Shown piece after piece: positions 1 through 11,800 of a stretch of 64,000 nucleotides of DNA (within the stretch, counting starts at the first letter, position 1; every line of letters starts with the position of its first letter). Source of the DNA: Drosophila persimilis (lineage: Eukaryota > Arthropoda > Insecta > Diptera > Drosophilidae). Both the position numbers and the translations under genes were made by a program. The notes beneath the pieces are model-generated. The model saw only the letters and a list, made by a program, of their open reading frames with translations. It had not been told where the DNA came from and did not search any database. The stretch spans positions 1,488,001 through 1,552,000 of the forward strand of contig NW_020825288.1 of assembly GCF_003286085.1 (NCBI RefSeq), read 5' to 3'.

Positions 1-72
1 ATAGTACAATATTATAGGTAGTGTAGTTCTCCCTTGAGCACTCGTACAATATATATAGTATAATCGTATATG

Positions 73-78
73 TTTATT
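73..78 (-). terminator. candidate poly(A) signal for 5-HT7
   Basis: The plus strand reads TTTATT, which is AATAAA on the minus strand, about 610 nt past the 5-HT7 stop codon. It would give a 3' UTR of roughly 630 nt. No other exact AATAAA was noticed between it and the stop. Use of the site is inferred. Confidence 0.4.
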
Positions 79-160
79 ATGTATAGAAACAGAGCCCTTG
101 AACCGTATTTACAGAGAATGCTTGGGTCCTTGCACAGAACATAATTATATCGTAGTAGGT

Positions 161-168
161 TATCGATA
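161..168. promoter_or_regulatory. DRE octamer TATCGATA
   Basis: This is a perfect match to the palindromic DRE element bound by DREF, and it contains the CGATA core recognised by BEAF. A second CGATA lies near 278. Such sites are typical of housekeeping promoters and domain boundaries in Drosophila. Here the site is at the left edge, past the end of 5-HT7, so it could belong to a neighbouring gene outside the window. Function is inferred. Confidence 0.35.
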
Positions 169-583
169 CGTATCTAGATTATTAATTAGGTTAATTTTTG
201 GCTCTGTTTTGAGTATCTCTAGCGATTGGGGAGTGGCCTACTAGGGGAACCAGGGAGGATAGGATATCAGATAGATTCGATAACGATTGTGGCTCATTTC
301 CGGTGCTGATTGTTTTCGAAACATAAAAGGAACCGTAGAAACCTGTCACAGTTACAACCGTGTGTATGTGTACGTGTGAATACTTATAGATCTACCTTTT
401 AAAATTACAACAACGAGTTACGTTTAGAGGAGTCGTCTACATATATGTTATCTCGCACCTACACACATGCACGTGCATATCCATATCCACGTGCATATGC
501 GTATGTAGGGGGGCGGTGCACTACTAACACTACTACATACAAATACTCTTTTTATATGCGTGTATGTGTGTGACTAAGTGTTT

Positions 584-604
584 GTGAGTGAGTGAGTGAG
601 TGAG
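584..604. repeat. GTGA tetranucleotide repeat
   Basis: About five tandem copies of GTGA lie just before the antisense side of the 5-HT7 3' end. Confidence 0.8.
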
Positions 605-684
605 CAAAGATGTCATCGTTGTCCCCGGAAGCAGAGTCTCCATGCCGTGACACGACATCCCTGCCTTTGAGCGTCCATTATCCC

Positions 685-2406
685 TTAGAGAAAACTCTCT
701 CTGGCTCCGTGCCGCTCATCCCCCAACATCACCCGCTGCGAGGGCGGCTCCCCGTACTGATCCTGGTAGTAGTTCTCGCGCATCATCGTGTTCAGGCTGG
801 AGCAGCGGAAGTAGAGGATCTCCTGGAAGGGCTTGCGGAAGTCGCGGTTGAGGGTGGCGTAGATGATGGGATTCAGCAGGGAGTTGGCGTAGCCCAGCCA
901 CAGGAAGAGGGAGGAGAGTGAGGGTGGCACGTGCATCGTCTCGAAGGGCCGGATGAGGGCCAGGATGAAGAAGGGCAGCCAGCACACGGTGAAGGCCGAC
1001 ATTATGATGCCCAGCGTGGTGGAGGCCTTCTTCTCCTTCGCCAACTGGAAGCGGAGCTTTTTGTGGTGCGGCGACCCCAGGAGTCCGGTGGAGCCGCTCG
1101 CACCGCCCCCGCTGCCATGGTGGCCACCGTGATGTCCCCCAGAAGGACCGCCACTGATGGCCCCGCCCCCGCTGCTGAGTCCCCCACAGGTGGAGTATGT
1201 GAGGGAGGTGTTGCCCACGCTGCTGTGCCGCTGTCCATTGCCGCTGACCAGCTCCGTGTGGCCCAGCGGCGGATCGGCGGCAGTGGGTGAGCCCTTGCCG
1301 TTGAGCGCCTTCTGGAGATGAGTCTGGGCCCGTTTCTCCTCGAGGACGATTCGACGGGCAGCCCTGAAAATCTGGTAGTAGACGAACAGCATCACGGAAA
1401 GCGGGATGTAGAAGGAGCCCAGCGTGGCATAGATCTGATATGCGAAGTTCTGGCACACCGTACAGATGGGCATTCCGTCCTCGTCCTCGTGCTCGTTGCC
1501 CAGTATCAGCAGCGGCGGCAGCGAGATGCAGGCGGCGGCCAGCCACACAACCATCACACAGAGCATCATCCGACGGGGCGTCCGCTTCACGCCGTACTCC
1601 AGGGGCTTGGTGATGGCCAGGTAGCGGTCCACGGAGATGGCGCACAGGTTGAGGATCGAGGCGGTGCAGCAGAGTACATCGAAGGACACCCAGATGTCGC
1701 AGAGCAGCGGACCGAAGTTCCACTTCTCCAGAACCTCGTAGAGCAGGGCCATGGGCATAACCAGCAGAGCCACGCACAGGTCAGAGAGGGCCAGGGAGAC
1801 GAGCAGGTAATTGCAGGGGCGCCTCAGCTTCCGCACCATGCACACGGCGATGCAGACCAGGACGTTGCCCACCACGGTGCCCAGGATCACAATTAGCAAG
1901 ACGAGGCTCACGAAAATGGACTGCAGCGGGGGCAGGACGAACTCCCCGGCCGCGAACTCCTCAATCAGCAACGGGGTGTCCGAGAGCGGCCCCAAAGTGG
2001 TGTTGTTGTCCGCAATGCTGCTGGTGATGCCCTGATGGGCTATGATCGCCACGGGGCTGCTGTTGAGCGACACTGAGGAGTATGGGTATGGTAGCGCTGT
2101 GGTGGCAGTAAAGGCCGAAGCTGAAGCCGAGGACGAAGCGGCTGCCACGGCTCCCAGGAAGGCGCTGCTGCTGTTGAAGTCCGTGATCGTGACCGACTCC
2201 GACTCCGTGCCGCTCTCCTCGAGCCGTGGTGGGGTGGCCGTGGTAGCCGCCTTGGCCGCTGCATAGGCCACCCAGCTGCTGAGGAAGAGTATAAGCAGCG
2301 TCAGTGTGGCGGTGGAGATCAGTGTACGGTGGTTGCTCTGATGGCGTCGCCGTCGGGCTGCCGCTGCAGCCGCGGCTGCAACGCACTCCGGCACGGACGA
2401 AGCCAT
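685..2406 (-). CDS. 5-HT7: serotonin receptor 5-HT7 (5-HT1Dro), class A GPCR
   Basis: A 573-residue receptor for serotonin; the Drosophila 5-HT7 receptor couples through Gs to raise cAMP at the neuronal plasma membrane. The coding region is one uninterrupted exon. The only usable ATG is at 2406, since the codon before it is TTG. Residues 1-20 carry an Ala run and four Arg. Residues 28-50 are hydrophobic and could be a signal or anchor segment. N-glycosylation sequons lie at N78, N115, N134 and N135. Seven membrane segments span about 163-518. Diagnostic residues are visible: D209 (TM2), C236 paired with C315 in loop 2, amine-binding D243 (TM3), DRY at 260-262, CWLP around W476 (TM6), and NPIIY at 512-516. 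Loop 3 (about 350-460) contains a Gly/His/Ser-rich expansion, and C535 could be palmitoylated. The length is close to the D. melanogaster receptor (564 residues as I recall). The transmembrane core looks nearly identical to it, while the N-terminus and loop 3 have diverged. Confidence 0.97.
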   Translation of the reverse strand: MASSVPECVAAAAAAAARRRRHQSNHRTLISTATLTLLILFLSSWVAYAAAKAATTATPPRLEESGTESESVTITDFNSSSAFLGAVAAASSSASASAFTATTALPYPYSSVSLNSSPVAIIAHQGITSSIADNNTTLGPLSDTPLLIEEFAAGEFVLPPLQSIFVSLVLLIVILGTVVGNVLVCIAVCMVRKLRRPCNYLLVSLALSDLCVALLVMPMALLYEVLEKWNFGPLLCDIWVSFDVLCCTASILNLCAISVDRYLAITKPLEYGVKRTPRRMMLCVMVVWLAAACISLPPLLILGNEHEDEDGMPICTVCQNFAYQIYATLGSFYIPLSVMLFVYYQIFRAARRIVLEEKRAQTHLQKALNGKGSPTAADPPLGHTELVSGNGQRHSSVGNTSLTYSTCGGLSSGGGAISGGPSGGHHGGHHGSGGGASGSTGLLGSPHHKKLRFQLAKEKKASTTLGIIMSAFTVCWLPFFILALIRPFETMHVPPSLSSLFLWLGYANSLLNPIIYATLNRDFRKPFQEILYFRCSSLNTMMRENYYQDQYGEPPSQRVMLGDERHGARESFL

Positions 2407-2442
2407 CAAACGGGGTTCCTTGTGTTCCAGAATTGCGCGGTT

Positions 2443-2532
2443 TCAATTCGTCAGGTGGTGGCGATACAGCACTAATCTGCTGCTACTGCTGCTGCTGCTC
2501 ATCATCATCATCTTGATCATTGTGCTCATCAT
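2443..2532 (-). promoter_or_regulatory. upstream ORF in the 5-HT7 leader (29 codons)
   Basis: Reading the minus strand from an ATG at 2532 gives a 29-codon ORF rich in Met and in a run of Ser. It ends in TGA 36 nt before the receptor ATG. If the leader includes this region, as the splice acceptor at 2980 suggests, ribosomes would meet this uORF first, and it could dampen receptor translation. The ORF is seen directly; its regulatory effect is inferred. Its Met/Ser runs come from ATG and AGC repeats, so it may also be incidental. Confidence 0.4.
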
Positions 2533-2979
2533 TATGAAGCACAACTAATGCCACACAATGCCTTGATTTACTCTTCGCTGTTGTCGTGCAATATTCCCGT
2601 CATTAATCATAATTTCAATAAGAATAAGTCGTCTCTTATTAGTTTCTCCCTAGCCACCAGTTCCCAGCTCCCAGCTCGCAGTTCCCAGAGCTCAGCCTCT
2701 GGCGTTTGGCGTTTGGCCTTTGTGTCGCTTGATTACTAATTTATGTGGGGCAGGGTACTCCTCTACCTTCTCCTTCTCCGATTTTGGCTGGGCAACGCGG
2801 CGTATGCTTAATAAAAACGTAGCTGCCGGCTGCCTATTAAATGATTTCGCTTGATGTCGCCCAGAACATTGACTTTTATGGGGATTACTCCACTATATCT
2901 ATGCCGGGCATCTATCTCCGGAGCAGTTTGTGGCTGTTGGACTTATGGGTGAGCGGATCTCTGTGCGATTGCCGACTGC

Positions 2980-2981
2980 CT
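2980..2981 (-). other. candidate 3' splice site before the 5-HT7 coding exon
   Basis: On the minus strand a pyrimidine-rich tract of about 20 nt ending in CTCTTTGCAG stops at these bases. The exon would then start at 2979 and run through the uORF into the coding region, giving a 573-nt leader portion. A GPCR with an intronless coding region and a spliced 5' UTR is a common arrangement. No transcript evidence is available here. Confidence 0.4.
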
Positions 2982-5900
2982 GCAAAGAGTGGAGAGAAAC
3001 GTAAAGAATATTACTTGCTGGTATTTATGAAGTGCAAACAGGTCGGTATTAAATTCTCAATTTAAATTCTCATAAAATAAATCTGTCTCAGTCGCAGCTC
3101 CAAAGCGCAGCTCCTCTCGTGCACGCACATGTCGCCCTAATGATGGTCGCAGTTGTTACAATTTCCAGGGAACCATTTTTAAACAATGAAACACGCAGAA
3201 TGAAAGACGAAAATAAATAAAGCGAGAAGCAGAAGGAACCGCGAACGTTTTCATGGCCCGACGGCCATTTTCGCTTCGGTTTGTGTACTCCGCTAAGCAT
3301 TTTCCTCATTTCCCACGAGTCATCCTGGCGGCTGGGCGTCCGCACTGGCGTCCCTTTGTATTAATTTTCATACTTCTTTTGATTATTGAATCGTTGGGAA
3401 AACCGCAGCCCACGCCCACAAGCACTTGACGCTCTGGAAAATACGAAACAAATAAACAAAAGGGCAGCTAAAAGGCGGCGTCTCCCGCCATTGTTGTAGC
3501 CATTTTTGTTGCCAGCTTCCGTTTTGCAATTTTATTTATTTCTTTTTCACTGCGGCTACTCCGCATCCTCCTCCTTTGCGGTCAGCAGTCCTAGAAGACG
3601 ATGAAGTCGAAGTAGAACCGCGACCCCAAGTACGAGTAAAATTTATACATTTCTCTCCTAATTGAATTCCATTGGAACCTCAGAAAAAAACGGTCGTCGA
3701 ACCGGGCTCAAGCTGCCACCGCAATCGAGGACTGGCTTTAAAAAAGCATTTGGTTTGGCTTTGAGAGGCTTCGCTCTCTCATGTGTCTCGGTTTTAGAAT
3801 TTATTGAATGCGGCTGAGTGGCAATCGAGCCTGACGGAGCGGAGAATGGAGGTGGGGGGGCAAGTGTCTAGACGGCCAGACGATGCCACACCTGTGCTGC
3901 AGGTGTGACCCTCTTTGCCAGAGTCAAAATTTACAGTGAAATTTAAAACAAAAGAATTAAATGGGGGACTTCCATCATTAAAAAACTATTGTGCAAGTGA
4001 TTAAAGTGTAATCCTAAAAAGCTGCGAGGACTCTGCATGGTTCATCTCTCTAAAGGATGTATAGGATTAAGACTTCAGTTGATGGTGAGCCTGGGATAAA
4101 TCTCAATTTTATTCCCATCATATTTCCATAATTATTTATATCACACCTCATCCCTGATAGAATCAGTATCAATCGCCGCACAAACCACAGCAGAGCCATT
4201 TGGAAATATGCCAGCGAAAATTGGTTAGATATCGGATAATAGGATGGCATAATAATTACCAAACTCCGAGCAGCAGTGTGCTCTAATCATTATGGTTTTC
4301 ATTTTATTTCGAGTGCAACGAATTTCGCAAAATTTCATCTCTGGTGGGAAATTGTCTATTGATTTCCATGCGCATGACTGCATTTCCGTGAGTGTGCACT
4401 CAAATGGGGCTGAAACCGAGTGTTAATTATGCTAATCAAGCGGACAGCAGGCGGTCCCTGGCAGGGGTCTGACATGGCCGGGGACAGGCCCGGGCAGAGG
4501 CCCGAGAGCTGGCCAATTATTTGGTCAGCAAATAACAAATCGTAAGCCGCTTTAAGCTTCGGGGGACAGTTGCCAAGTCGGGAGTTCCGTTCGGATGAAT
4601 TCTCCCGACAACAGAACATAAATAATGTAATTTAATTATGAATTGTGCGCAGGGGGGAAGATGTTTGACTAGGGCTTAAAATTCCCCCACATTTTGGCTG
4701 GTCGTTTGTGTTATTGCCAAAGCCGACAGGGGCCTAAATATTCATAGGTTTTAATATATTTATGTACCAGCTCCCGTATGAGGCTTATTTTTCTTTATTT
4801 TTCCTGCCACACCGAATCCACCTGGCAGTTCGTCTTTTGATTGCCACCACCGCACGTCTGCCTCACTATTTGACATTCCTAATACGTTCCCAGCCCAAGA
4901 CGAGCTGAGCCCGCAGCGCACAACTTTTCAGATACTTTTCCAGCAGCACAGCCTAGCCCAGCCCCTCTGCGGCATCGTCTTGAGGTTTGCCGCAGTAGCC
5001 CGACGCCGCTGACAGGGGGGCTGACAGGAGCCTCCGATTTCTTGTCCCGAGTAGAACTGTTACAAAACAAGCATAATTTTAGTTCTGGAGTCTGAAATTT
5101 GTTGGGCAAACTATTTGCAGATGCGGTGCCTGATGCGGAGTCCCTGTCCTGATTCCCGACTGCTCTTGCAAACTATTTACTGCGGCGGAATCGGAATGAG
5201 CACGGATTGCCAGTCTCCTTCTGCATTATTAAGTTCTGCGGAGAGCAGGAGCAGAGGATTCACTGGCCAATTCATGGTTTTCCTTTCAGTTAACACAAAA
5301 TATATTTTATGGCTGCGCAGACGCTTGCAAATCCTCGAGCTCAAGTTTTCGCTGCTCCCCAAAAATATAAAGTGCTTTTGAAAATCAGCGAGCGTAAACT
5401 TAATTTTCCCCAGATTCAGATATCCCCAACAATTGTTTCATACCCCATGCCCCATGCCTCACAGCAGCAGCATCAGCCCAACAGCCACTCGAAAAAGGGG
5501 GCATGCAATGCAGTTGATGGTTGCAGTTTATGGTCTGCTGCGGACCTGCTCCTCCACTGCCTCTCTGCCACTCTGCAGTCTGCCACATTGCCACTCCTTT
5601 GCTGTGGTTTGGGGTTGGCTTGGCGCCGGCACTTAAGCTTTTCTTTCTTTTGCTCTTTTTACCAGATAGAATTTTTAAAGCTGAGCAGATTTGCGGCTGA
5701 GACTCGAAAGTCACGAAACAAGTGACTCACTGAGGGATATAATAGGTATACATATATAAATAAATCCATGGGAAATAAAAGCCACTAAGGGTGGTGCAGT
5801 CTCTGAATAATGAGATACCCGCTGCTCAGTTGCTCAGACCATTCAGGTCTCTATCTTCCAAAGGCTACAGGTGCCACTTATTTTCTTTGATGTAAACAGC

Positions 5901-8416
5901 CTTTAGAGACTGCAGATAAAATGTTTCTTGTGTGCATCGCAAGGCAGACTCCCCTCGGAAAATGTTTTCCTCATTCTGGCAAATTATGGCACCGAATCTA
6001 CCAGTCGGTTGTTGCAGGGCGTCTTCTTCAATCAAGTAAATGTTTAATCCAAAAGTTGGTCAAATCAGAAGCTACTAAGGCTCTCGGACCAATTGGAGTG
6101 CTGGTGCTGGGAAATCTGTGCAGTCCATGGTTCCATGGGTCGATGGGTCGTATGCGTAACTCATTTCATATGCTCCGTGAGCGAATTTCAATTACAAAGT
6201 CATAAAATTTGATTTCTCATGACGGCTTTGCTTTCAATTTTGCCTTCATGTTTTTCGTTTTCGTTTCGTTTTCTGCTTATTTATATGCCATGGCTCCATG
6301 GCAGGCTCCAAGTGCCTCATGTAATTCCAACCTGACACATCACACGGGGGACGGACGGGACACACTGCTGTCTGCTGTCTGCTGTCTGACACACGCCTCG
6401 AGAGCACACCAAATTGCTGTAAATGGATGCGAGTTAAAAAGCCAGCAATTTTAAATTGCCGCTGTCGACATTGGCGCCCCTTTCGGGGGCAGGTTGGCTT
6501 TCAGCTAGAGGTTTGAGGCGTGAGGCTTGAGGCAGGGGGCAGGCTGTCGAATTTGTGGCAGAGGGTAGCACCAACACCAGATTCTTGCGCTCTTGATGTT
6601 TATGTGTCAAGCTGCTGCTGGCTTACATTCCCTTACACTTTTCCCATTTTCCCTTTCTCGTTGTGCGCAGCGTTGGCATGGCTGTAAATAATGAATGCGT
6701 TGATTTCGAATCATATATTTTTTGCCAGCGCGCTTACACTGTCCCACAAAAAGTGTGGGCTTCCAGAGGTTGCTTCCCATTTTGGAGCACTCAGAATTGT
6801 TAGTGCTTAGTGCTTGCCATTAATTTCATTTTTTTTCAGTGTTGTATAACAGAACTGTTCTGTTCATTTAAATGGCTGCCATATGTACGCGCTACAGGAA
6901 GTGTCTGATGGGTGTACCTGTGCTTCAGTGTGCGTGCGCTTGTTTATTTGTGTGCATAATAAAATTTGTGCACAAAACATGTGTAGAAAGAAGAGAGAGA
7001 GAGACTGAGAGAGAGTAAAGGAATTTGCTTATCTTTGGAGACCCTCTGCCATCCCCTCTTACACGTACAGCGAGCCCATCATGATGTTTTTTCTGGCCTG
7101 ACATTCTCGCTGGTGTTTCATTTTTGATAATGCCTTTGCATTTAAAGTTCACGTGGGCGTATGAGTGATATGATTTGCATATACACATGTACGGATGTAC
7201 ATATGTATGAGGTACACGAATTTGCTTGCCTGTGTGCGTGTGCGATGTAATAAAGCATTGAGTTTTCCATAAATTGCGGGTCCTTCCTGCCTGCAAATAC
7301 GCTTTTGCGCTGCTCTTGCCATTTGCAGTCTACAGAAGCAAACATTTACATATTTTGTTTGCGTCTTTTGTTATTTTCATTTGATTATTTATGTTTTTTT
7401 GGGGGGAAAAAGCCGATGATTCCCTGGGCCAGGAGACCCAAGGAATTTATGTTCGTTTCGTTCCGTTCCGTTCCGTTGCGTTCCTTTCTTCGATATGCCA
7501 TGCCAGGCCACATAAATGCTCGTTCGTTTTGTCAAGTCAAATGTTTGCTTCTCCCGTTGTTGTCTCTTCCATTTTATAGCTCATTTTGTTGCTTTGTGTT
7601 TTTCTGGACAATTTATTGGGTTTTAAAATTATTTCTCTGGCGCGCTGTGACATCATCATAAAAACCATTTCGTACCATTTCGCATTTATTCGCGGAAACA
7701 TTTCAGTCACAAAAAGAGCCTTTTGTCCCGATGCCCCATTGTGTGGCAGGCCGGCTCGTGTTACTCTTTGGCCCAGCTAATTGTTGGCCAATTGCCAACA
7801 TGCTGGATTTTTTCCTGCGGCACAGTCTCGCATTTCAATCAGTTTCAGAACTCGCCAAGTCTCAATTGATTTCATTGTGGCTCAGATACAGGGGAACGAA
7901 TGAACGAATTCTTTCCCTGCAGATACAAAGCACATCCTGCCTCCAATGCTGCTCTAATCTAATGCAATCTGTAGGAGCAGCTCCTGCTGCTGCATCGCAG
8001 CAAAGTGCATCTGGCATCTCTGGCCCCCCAACAATTTTCCACTCAATATCCGTGTCCTGCCCCGACTTTTATGAGATTGCTAGCCAGCGTCAGCATCAGC
8101 ATCAGACTTAGATGCAGCTTTGGGGAAACGGGGAGTTGGTCTTGGCCATGATCCTGAAAGAGGAGTCATAAAATCTTTTTATATGGCTGTCGGATAACTT
8201 TGTCTCTTAATTGAATTGTTTTCTAGCCAGTGGAGTGGGGCGAATGCATTCGTATCCTCGCAATAATTTCGATATTAAATTCTTTCTACGATGATGTCGG
8301 CTAAGGATATCCTTTCACTGCTAATCCTGTACTTCGCATGCTCTCATTTCCCTTTCGCATTTACTCACCCTTTTTCCTTCTTCTTCTGCTACTCCGTGTC
8401 CGTTTACTTCTCCTCG

Positions 8417-8430
8417 TACGAGTACTCGTA
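8417..8430. repeat. 14-bp perfect palindrome
   Basis: TACGAGTACTCGTA reads the same on both strands. It contains two overlapping copies of the octamer TACTCGTA, which recurs elsewhere in the window. Confidence 0.8.
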
Positions 8431-8880
8431 TCTCTCTTTAGGGCTTAGACCTCTTTAGACCTCCTCAACACCTTGCCTGCAATGAAAGAGATAAGTTATG
8501 AGGTGTGTGTAAGTAATTAAAGAACCTTAGCGCATAATGAGAGTTGAGGCTGGCTTATGCCTGGAGGCACTCTATCACAACCCCAGACATCCAGACAGTT
8601 TATAGAAATCCCCACACTACACCCTTTCATGCCCTTCCAGAGGGTTCTGTGATCTCTAAAATCCGCGCGCAGATTGTCGGAAACTCTTCATATGTAAGGG
8701 CATCAAACGATTCGGCTCGAAGGGGTATTCTTTCTGGTTTTTTATGTAAATATAATAAGCCCACCTTCCACTGTCTGCCGCCGTCGTGTGTCTGCTTGAG
8801 ACGGCATCAATCATACGCCATGTTGTGCTGCGCTCAACGGTGGCTAAACAGGCGGAAACGTTGAAAGGCTGCCGTACACC

Positions 8881-8898
8881 CACACACACACACACACA
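8881..8898. repeat. (CA)n microsatellite
   Basis: An uninterrupted CA tract of about nine units in non-coding sequence. Confidence 0.85.
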
Positions 8899-11800
8899 TA
8901 CGAACGCACTCTGTGGCAAGTTAGAAAATTGAAAATTTATCGTCTAGAACACTGACAGACAGACACACGCACGCACACAGAAAGCGCGAAGCCACAACAT
9001 GAACAGCGAGCGCTAACAAGAAATTGTCAGCAACAAATTTAGGTGGCAGCAACAACAGCAACAGCAACGGCACTGGCAACCTGCAACATGCCCCTTCAAC
9101 TAAGTTGAGCTGTTGCATGCGCTTCATCAACGTCATGCTTAGCCGCATTTGAGACACTGTAGCCAGGCCTTGGCTGTAGTCGAACACCGAACACAGCACA
9201 GTGCAGCAGACTAGAACCGATGAGTGCCACCCAGTTGCACACACAACATAAAAATTCCAAACATGCAGCAGCAGCTTCCCTAGATAGTCAGACAGCCAGA
9301 CAACAACCTCAATCACTCAGTTCTTAGTGTCTTTGGATGCTCTATTTGCATTAGAGAGAACTGGGAACACGAGACCGAGATTTGAGAACATTGCGAGAAG
9401 TCTGAGAGAAGTCAAATGACTGATTCCTGAAGAACATTTATGAAACTAAACGAGTGGCCTTTCAGTCTACGAATTATGTGAGGACTGCTGGTAATTTCAG
9501 GCATGGAAAGACTGCTAATTTATAAATGAAAACTCCATTTAAAATCCCATTAAGTCCGGAGGCAGGCAAAGAGGAATTAGAAATCCCAAATGAAAGAAAT
9601 GAACAGCTGCTGGATGCAGCAGCAAACAAATGCATTTACATGCGGCGTTAAGTACTGAGGAAAGCCAGAATAAAAGGGACCCGAGGCTCTGCAATGGGAA
9701 TGCTTTTTCCACCTCTTACAGAGATGGAGAATGAGAAGAAAAGAGAGAGAGGGATACTGAGAAGTAACGAGAGAAAAGGCAAGATAAATAGAGAATTGTG
9801 GAGAATGTATCACTGTGTATGATAATGACAATCAACTCCAGTCAGCGGGTGAAAGTGCAGCGTGGCGGCAACAGCTCGACAGTTTTTAATTGAGTTTGCG
9901 CTTCGTGTGTGGCAGCCAGCGTTATGAATGTCGCAGGGACTCGAGCGTGGATCTGTGAGAGCGAACGCATTATTTGCACTCAGCTGGAATTGACTCGCTT
10001 TGCGGTTTCCGCCTCTGCACTTACGGAAGCACGAGCACGAGCCCGAGCGGGATCTCCTGGATGTTGCAACATCTGTGCGCCCTTCATGTGTGCCGTGGCG
10101 TTTGTGGTGCTGTCGCCAAGTTTTTAATTAAGTTAATGAAGTGCATCGTGTGGGTTTTCGGTCACAAGCAGTGACTTATCCATCTTTATATTAATAAGGC
10201 CATTAAAACGGGGCACCGCACCACTCGGCACTTTGTAGCAGTCTTTTATGTACCAAAAGCAATCAAGAGGGCGGCCTGCCGCCCCTTCAACTGCATTTTC
10301 CGGACAAGTGTGCAGCGATCGCTGCTGCTGGGTCTGGCCGGAAATAAGCGGGAAATAAAAATGAAGCTCCAGCGAAAGTAAACATTAAATATTTATGATG
10401 CTGCACAAAAAAAAAATGCAATCAAAAACGTGAGAAAAGTTTCTATTGCATATTTATGTGCGCCGCCAGCGGAAAGCGCATCAGCGGGGGGGGGGTAAAG
10501 AACGTTCGGAAAATGCAGAAAAATTGGACAAAGCAGACGCGTAAATACTCTATAGCATGGGGTAGATATCAATCAATACAGTTCTTCCAATTTTTGTATA
10601 CCTTAGAGACTCCCAAGTTGCAAGTCTGAAAGCTGAGAGGTGACTATTTTCCATGCGAAGAAACTGTGAAGATATATAAATTATTTGCTTTGTTTCCGCT
10701 TACTGAATGGACTATTTTTGAATGGTATCCAAGAAGTGGAGAGGTCCGGATGTGAGTATGCGAGCAATCGGTTTTCCCTTTCGGGAACAACATCCCCGAA
10801 ATGACTTGGCAATTCTCTGCAGGAACAAACAGCGAGTGCCCATCCATCATAAAAGTATCTCTGCGCTCAATTCGTTCCCTCCACTGCCCCATAGCCCAGA
10901 GACCATATTTTCAGCACTATTGCAGTGCACTATAGAGCAGAGCAGAGCAGAGCTCTCTGTATGAACTGTAATGAATATAAAAGTGTTGCTCGTGCCTGAT
11001 GGAAGCTGTGTGTGATAGAAGAGGGATGGTGGATGAGGGAGGGAGGAGGAGGGGTGTACAGCCGGGTGGCCCTGCACCAAAACGGTTTTCAATTTAGTTA
11101 ATTTATGGCGCGCATTGTTGGCACCGAAATCGCACTTGCTGGAGCCCCCAGACCCCCACACACACAATGGGCATATTTATAGCCGTTTTATTTTCCCATT
11201 TCAATGCAATTACCCAAACGTACAAACATACACTACATATACCCGTATATATCTGCTTATAAATGGTGTTTTTTCAAGTGGGGAAAGCATTGTGTAGGAG
11301 AGCAGAGAGTCAGAGGCAGAGGCAGCTGCGACAGCTTAAAATGCACTCAAAAATACAATAAGAGAGGGAGAGGAGAGAGGGGAGAAGAGTCCCAGATATT
11401 CATCGAGTCCATTGTGTGGCTCAGCTGTCCGAAATGCGGCACTTATCTCATTTGAGAAGAGAAAAAGGGCCAAGGAGGCCGTAAATCCTGTTTCAATACC
11501 AGGTTGGAGAACATTAGAGCACATGTTTGGCTGCCTGCCTGCTGCGCCTGTTGAGTGCAAAGTTTTAACGCTGGTTAGCAGCTGCTAATTAGCATAAAGT
11601 TGGGACAACTTTCGCGAGACTCCTCTCAGAGTCCTGGAGATACCTCGTGCATCGTACAGTCCTCAGACAACAGCCGCCTCTGAGGCGGCTTTCGGGAGAG
11701 ACAAGTGCGACGAGAGCAGGTCCATTCATTTCGCATTTTGACAGCGTCACTTTCCTAAACACAGCCATGACGCTGCATCTCGTTCTGCTCGCAGGGATCA

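Larger units (their letters stand above)
1..684. other. 3' flank and probable 3' UTR of 5-HT7
   Basis: This stretch lies downstream of the 5-HT7 stop on the minus strand and has no convincing ORF. It holds GT/AC-rich simple sequence, a GTGA tandem repeat at 584-604, a minus-strand AATAAA at 73-78 and a perfect DRE-type octamer at 161-168. The most likely role is 3' UTR plus the start of the intergenic region towards the next gene on the left. That assignment is inferred from position. Confidence 0.6.

Noticed and set aside
716..1777. 353-codon minus-strand frame inside the receptor
   Set aside because: It is a frame-shifted reading of the 5-HT7 coding sequence. Its Arg/Ala/Pro/His composition is typical of an out-of-frame GC-rich gene.
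1318..1896. 192-codon open frame on the plus strand across the receptor gene
   Set aside because: It is the antisense shadow of the conserved 5-HT7 transmembrane coding region and has no features of its own.
7391..7579. Aromatic-rich frames near a GTTCC tandem repeat
   Set aside because: Simple repeat and T-rich sequence; no coding evidence.
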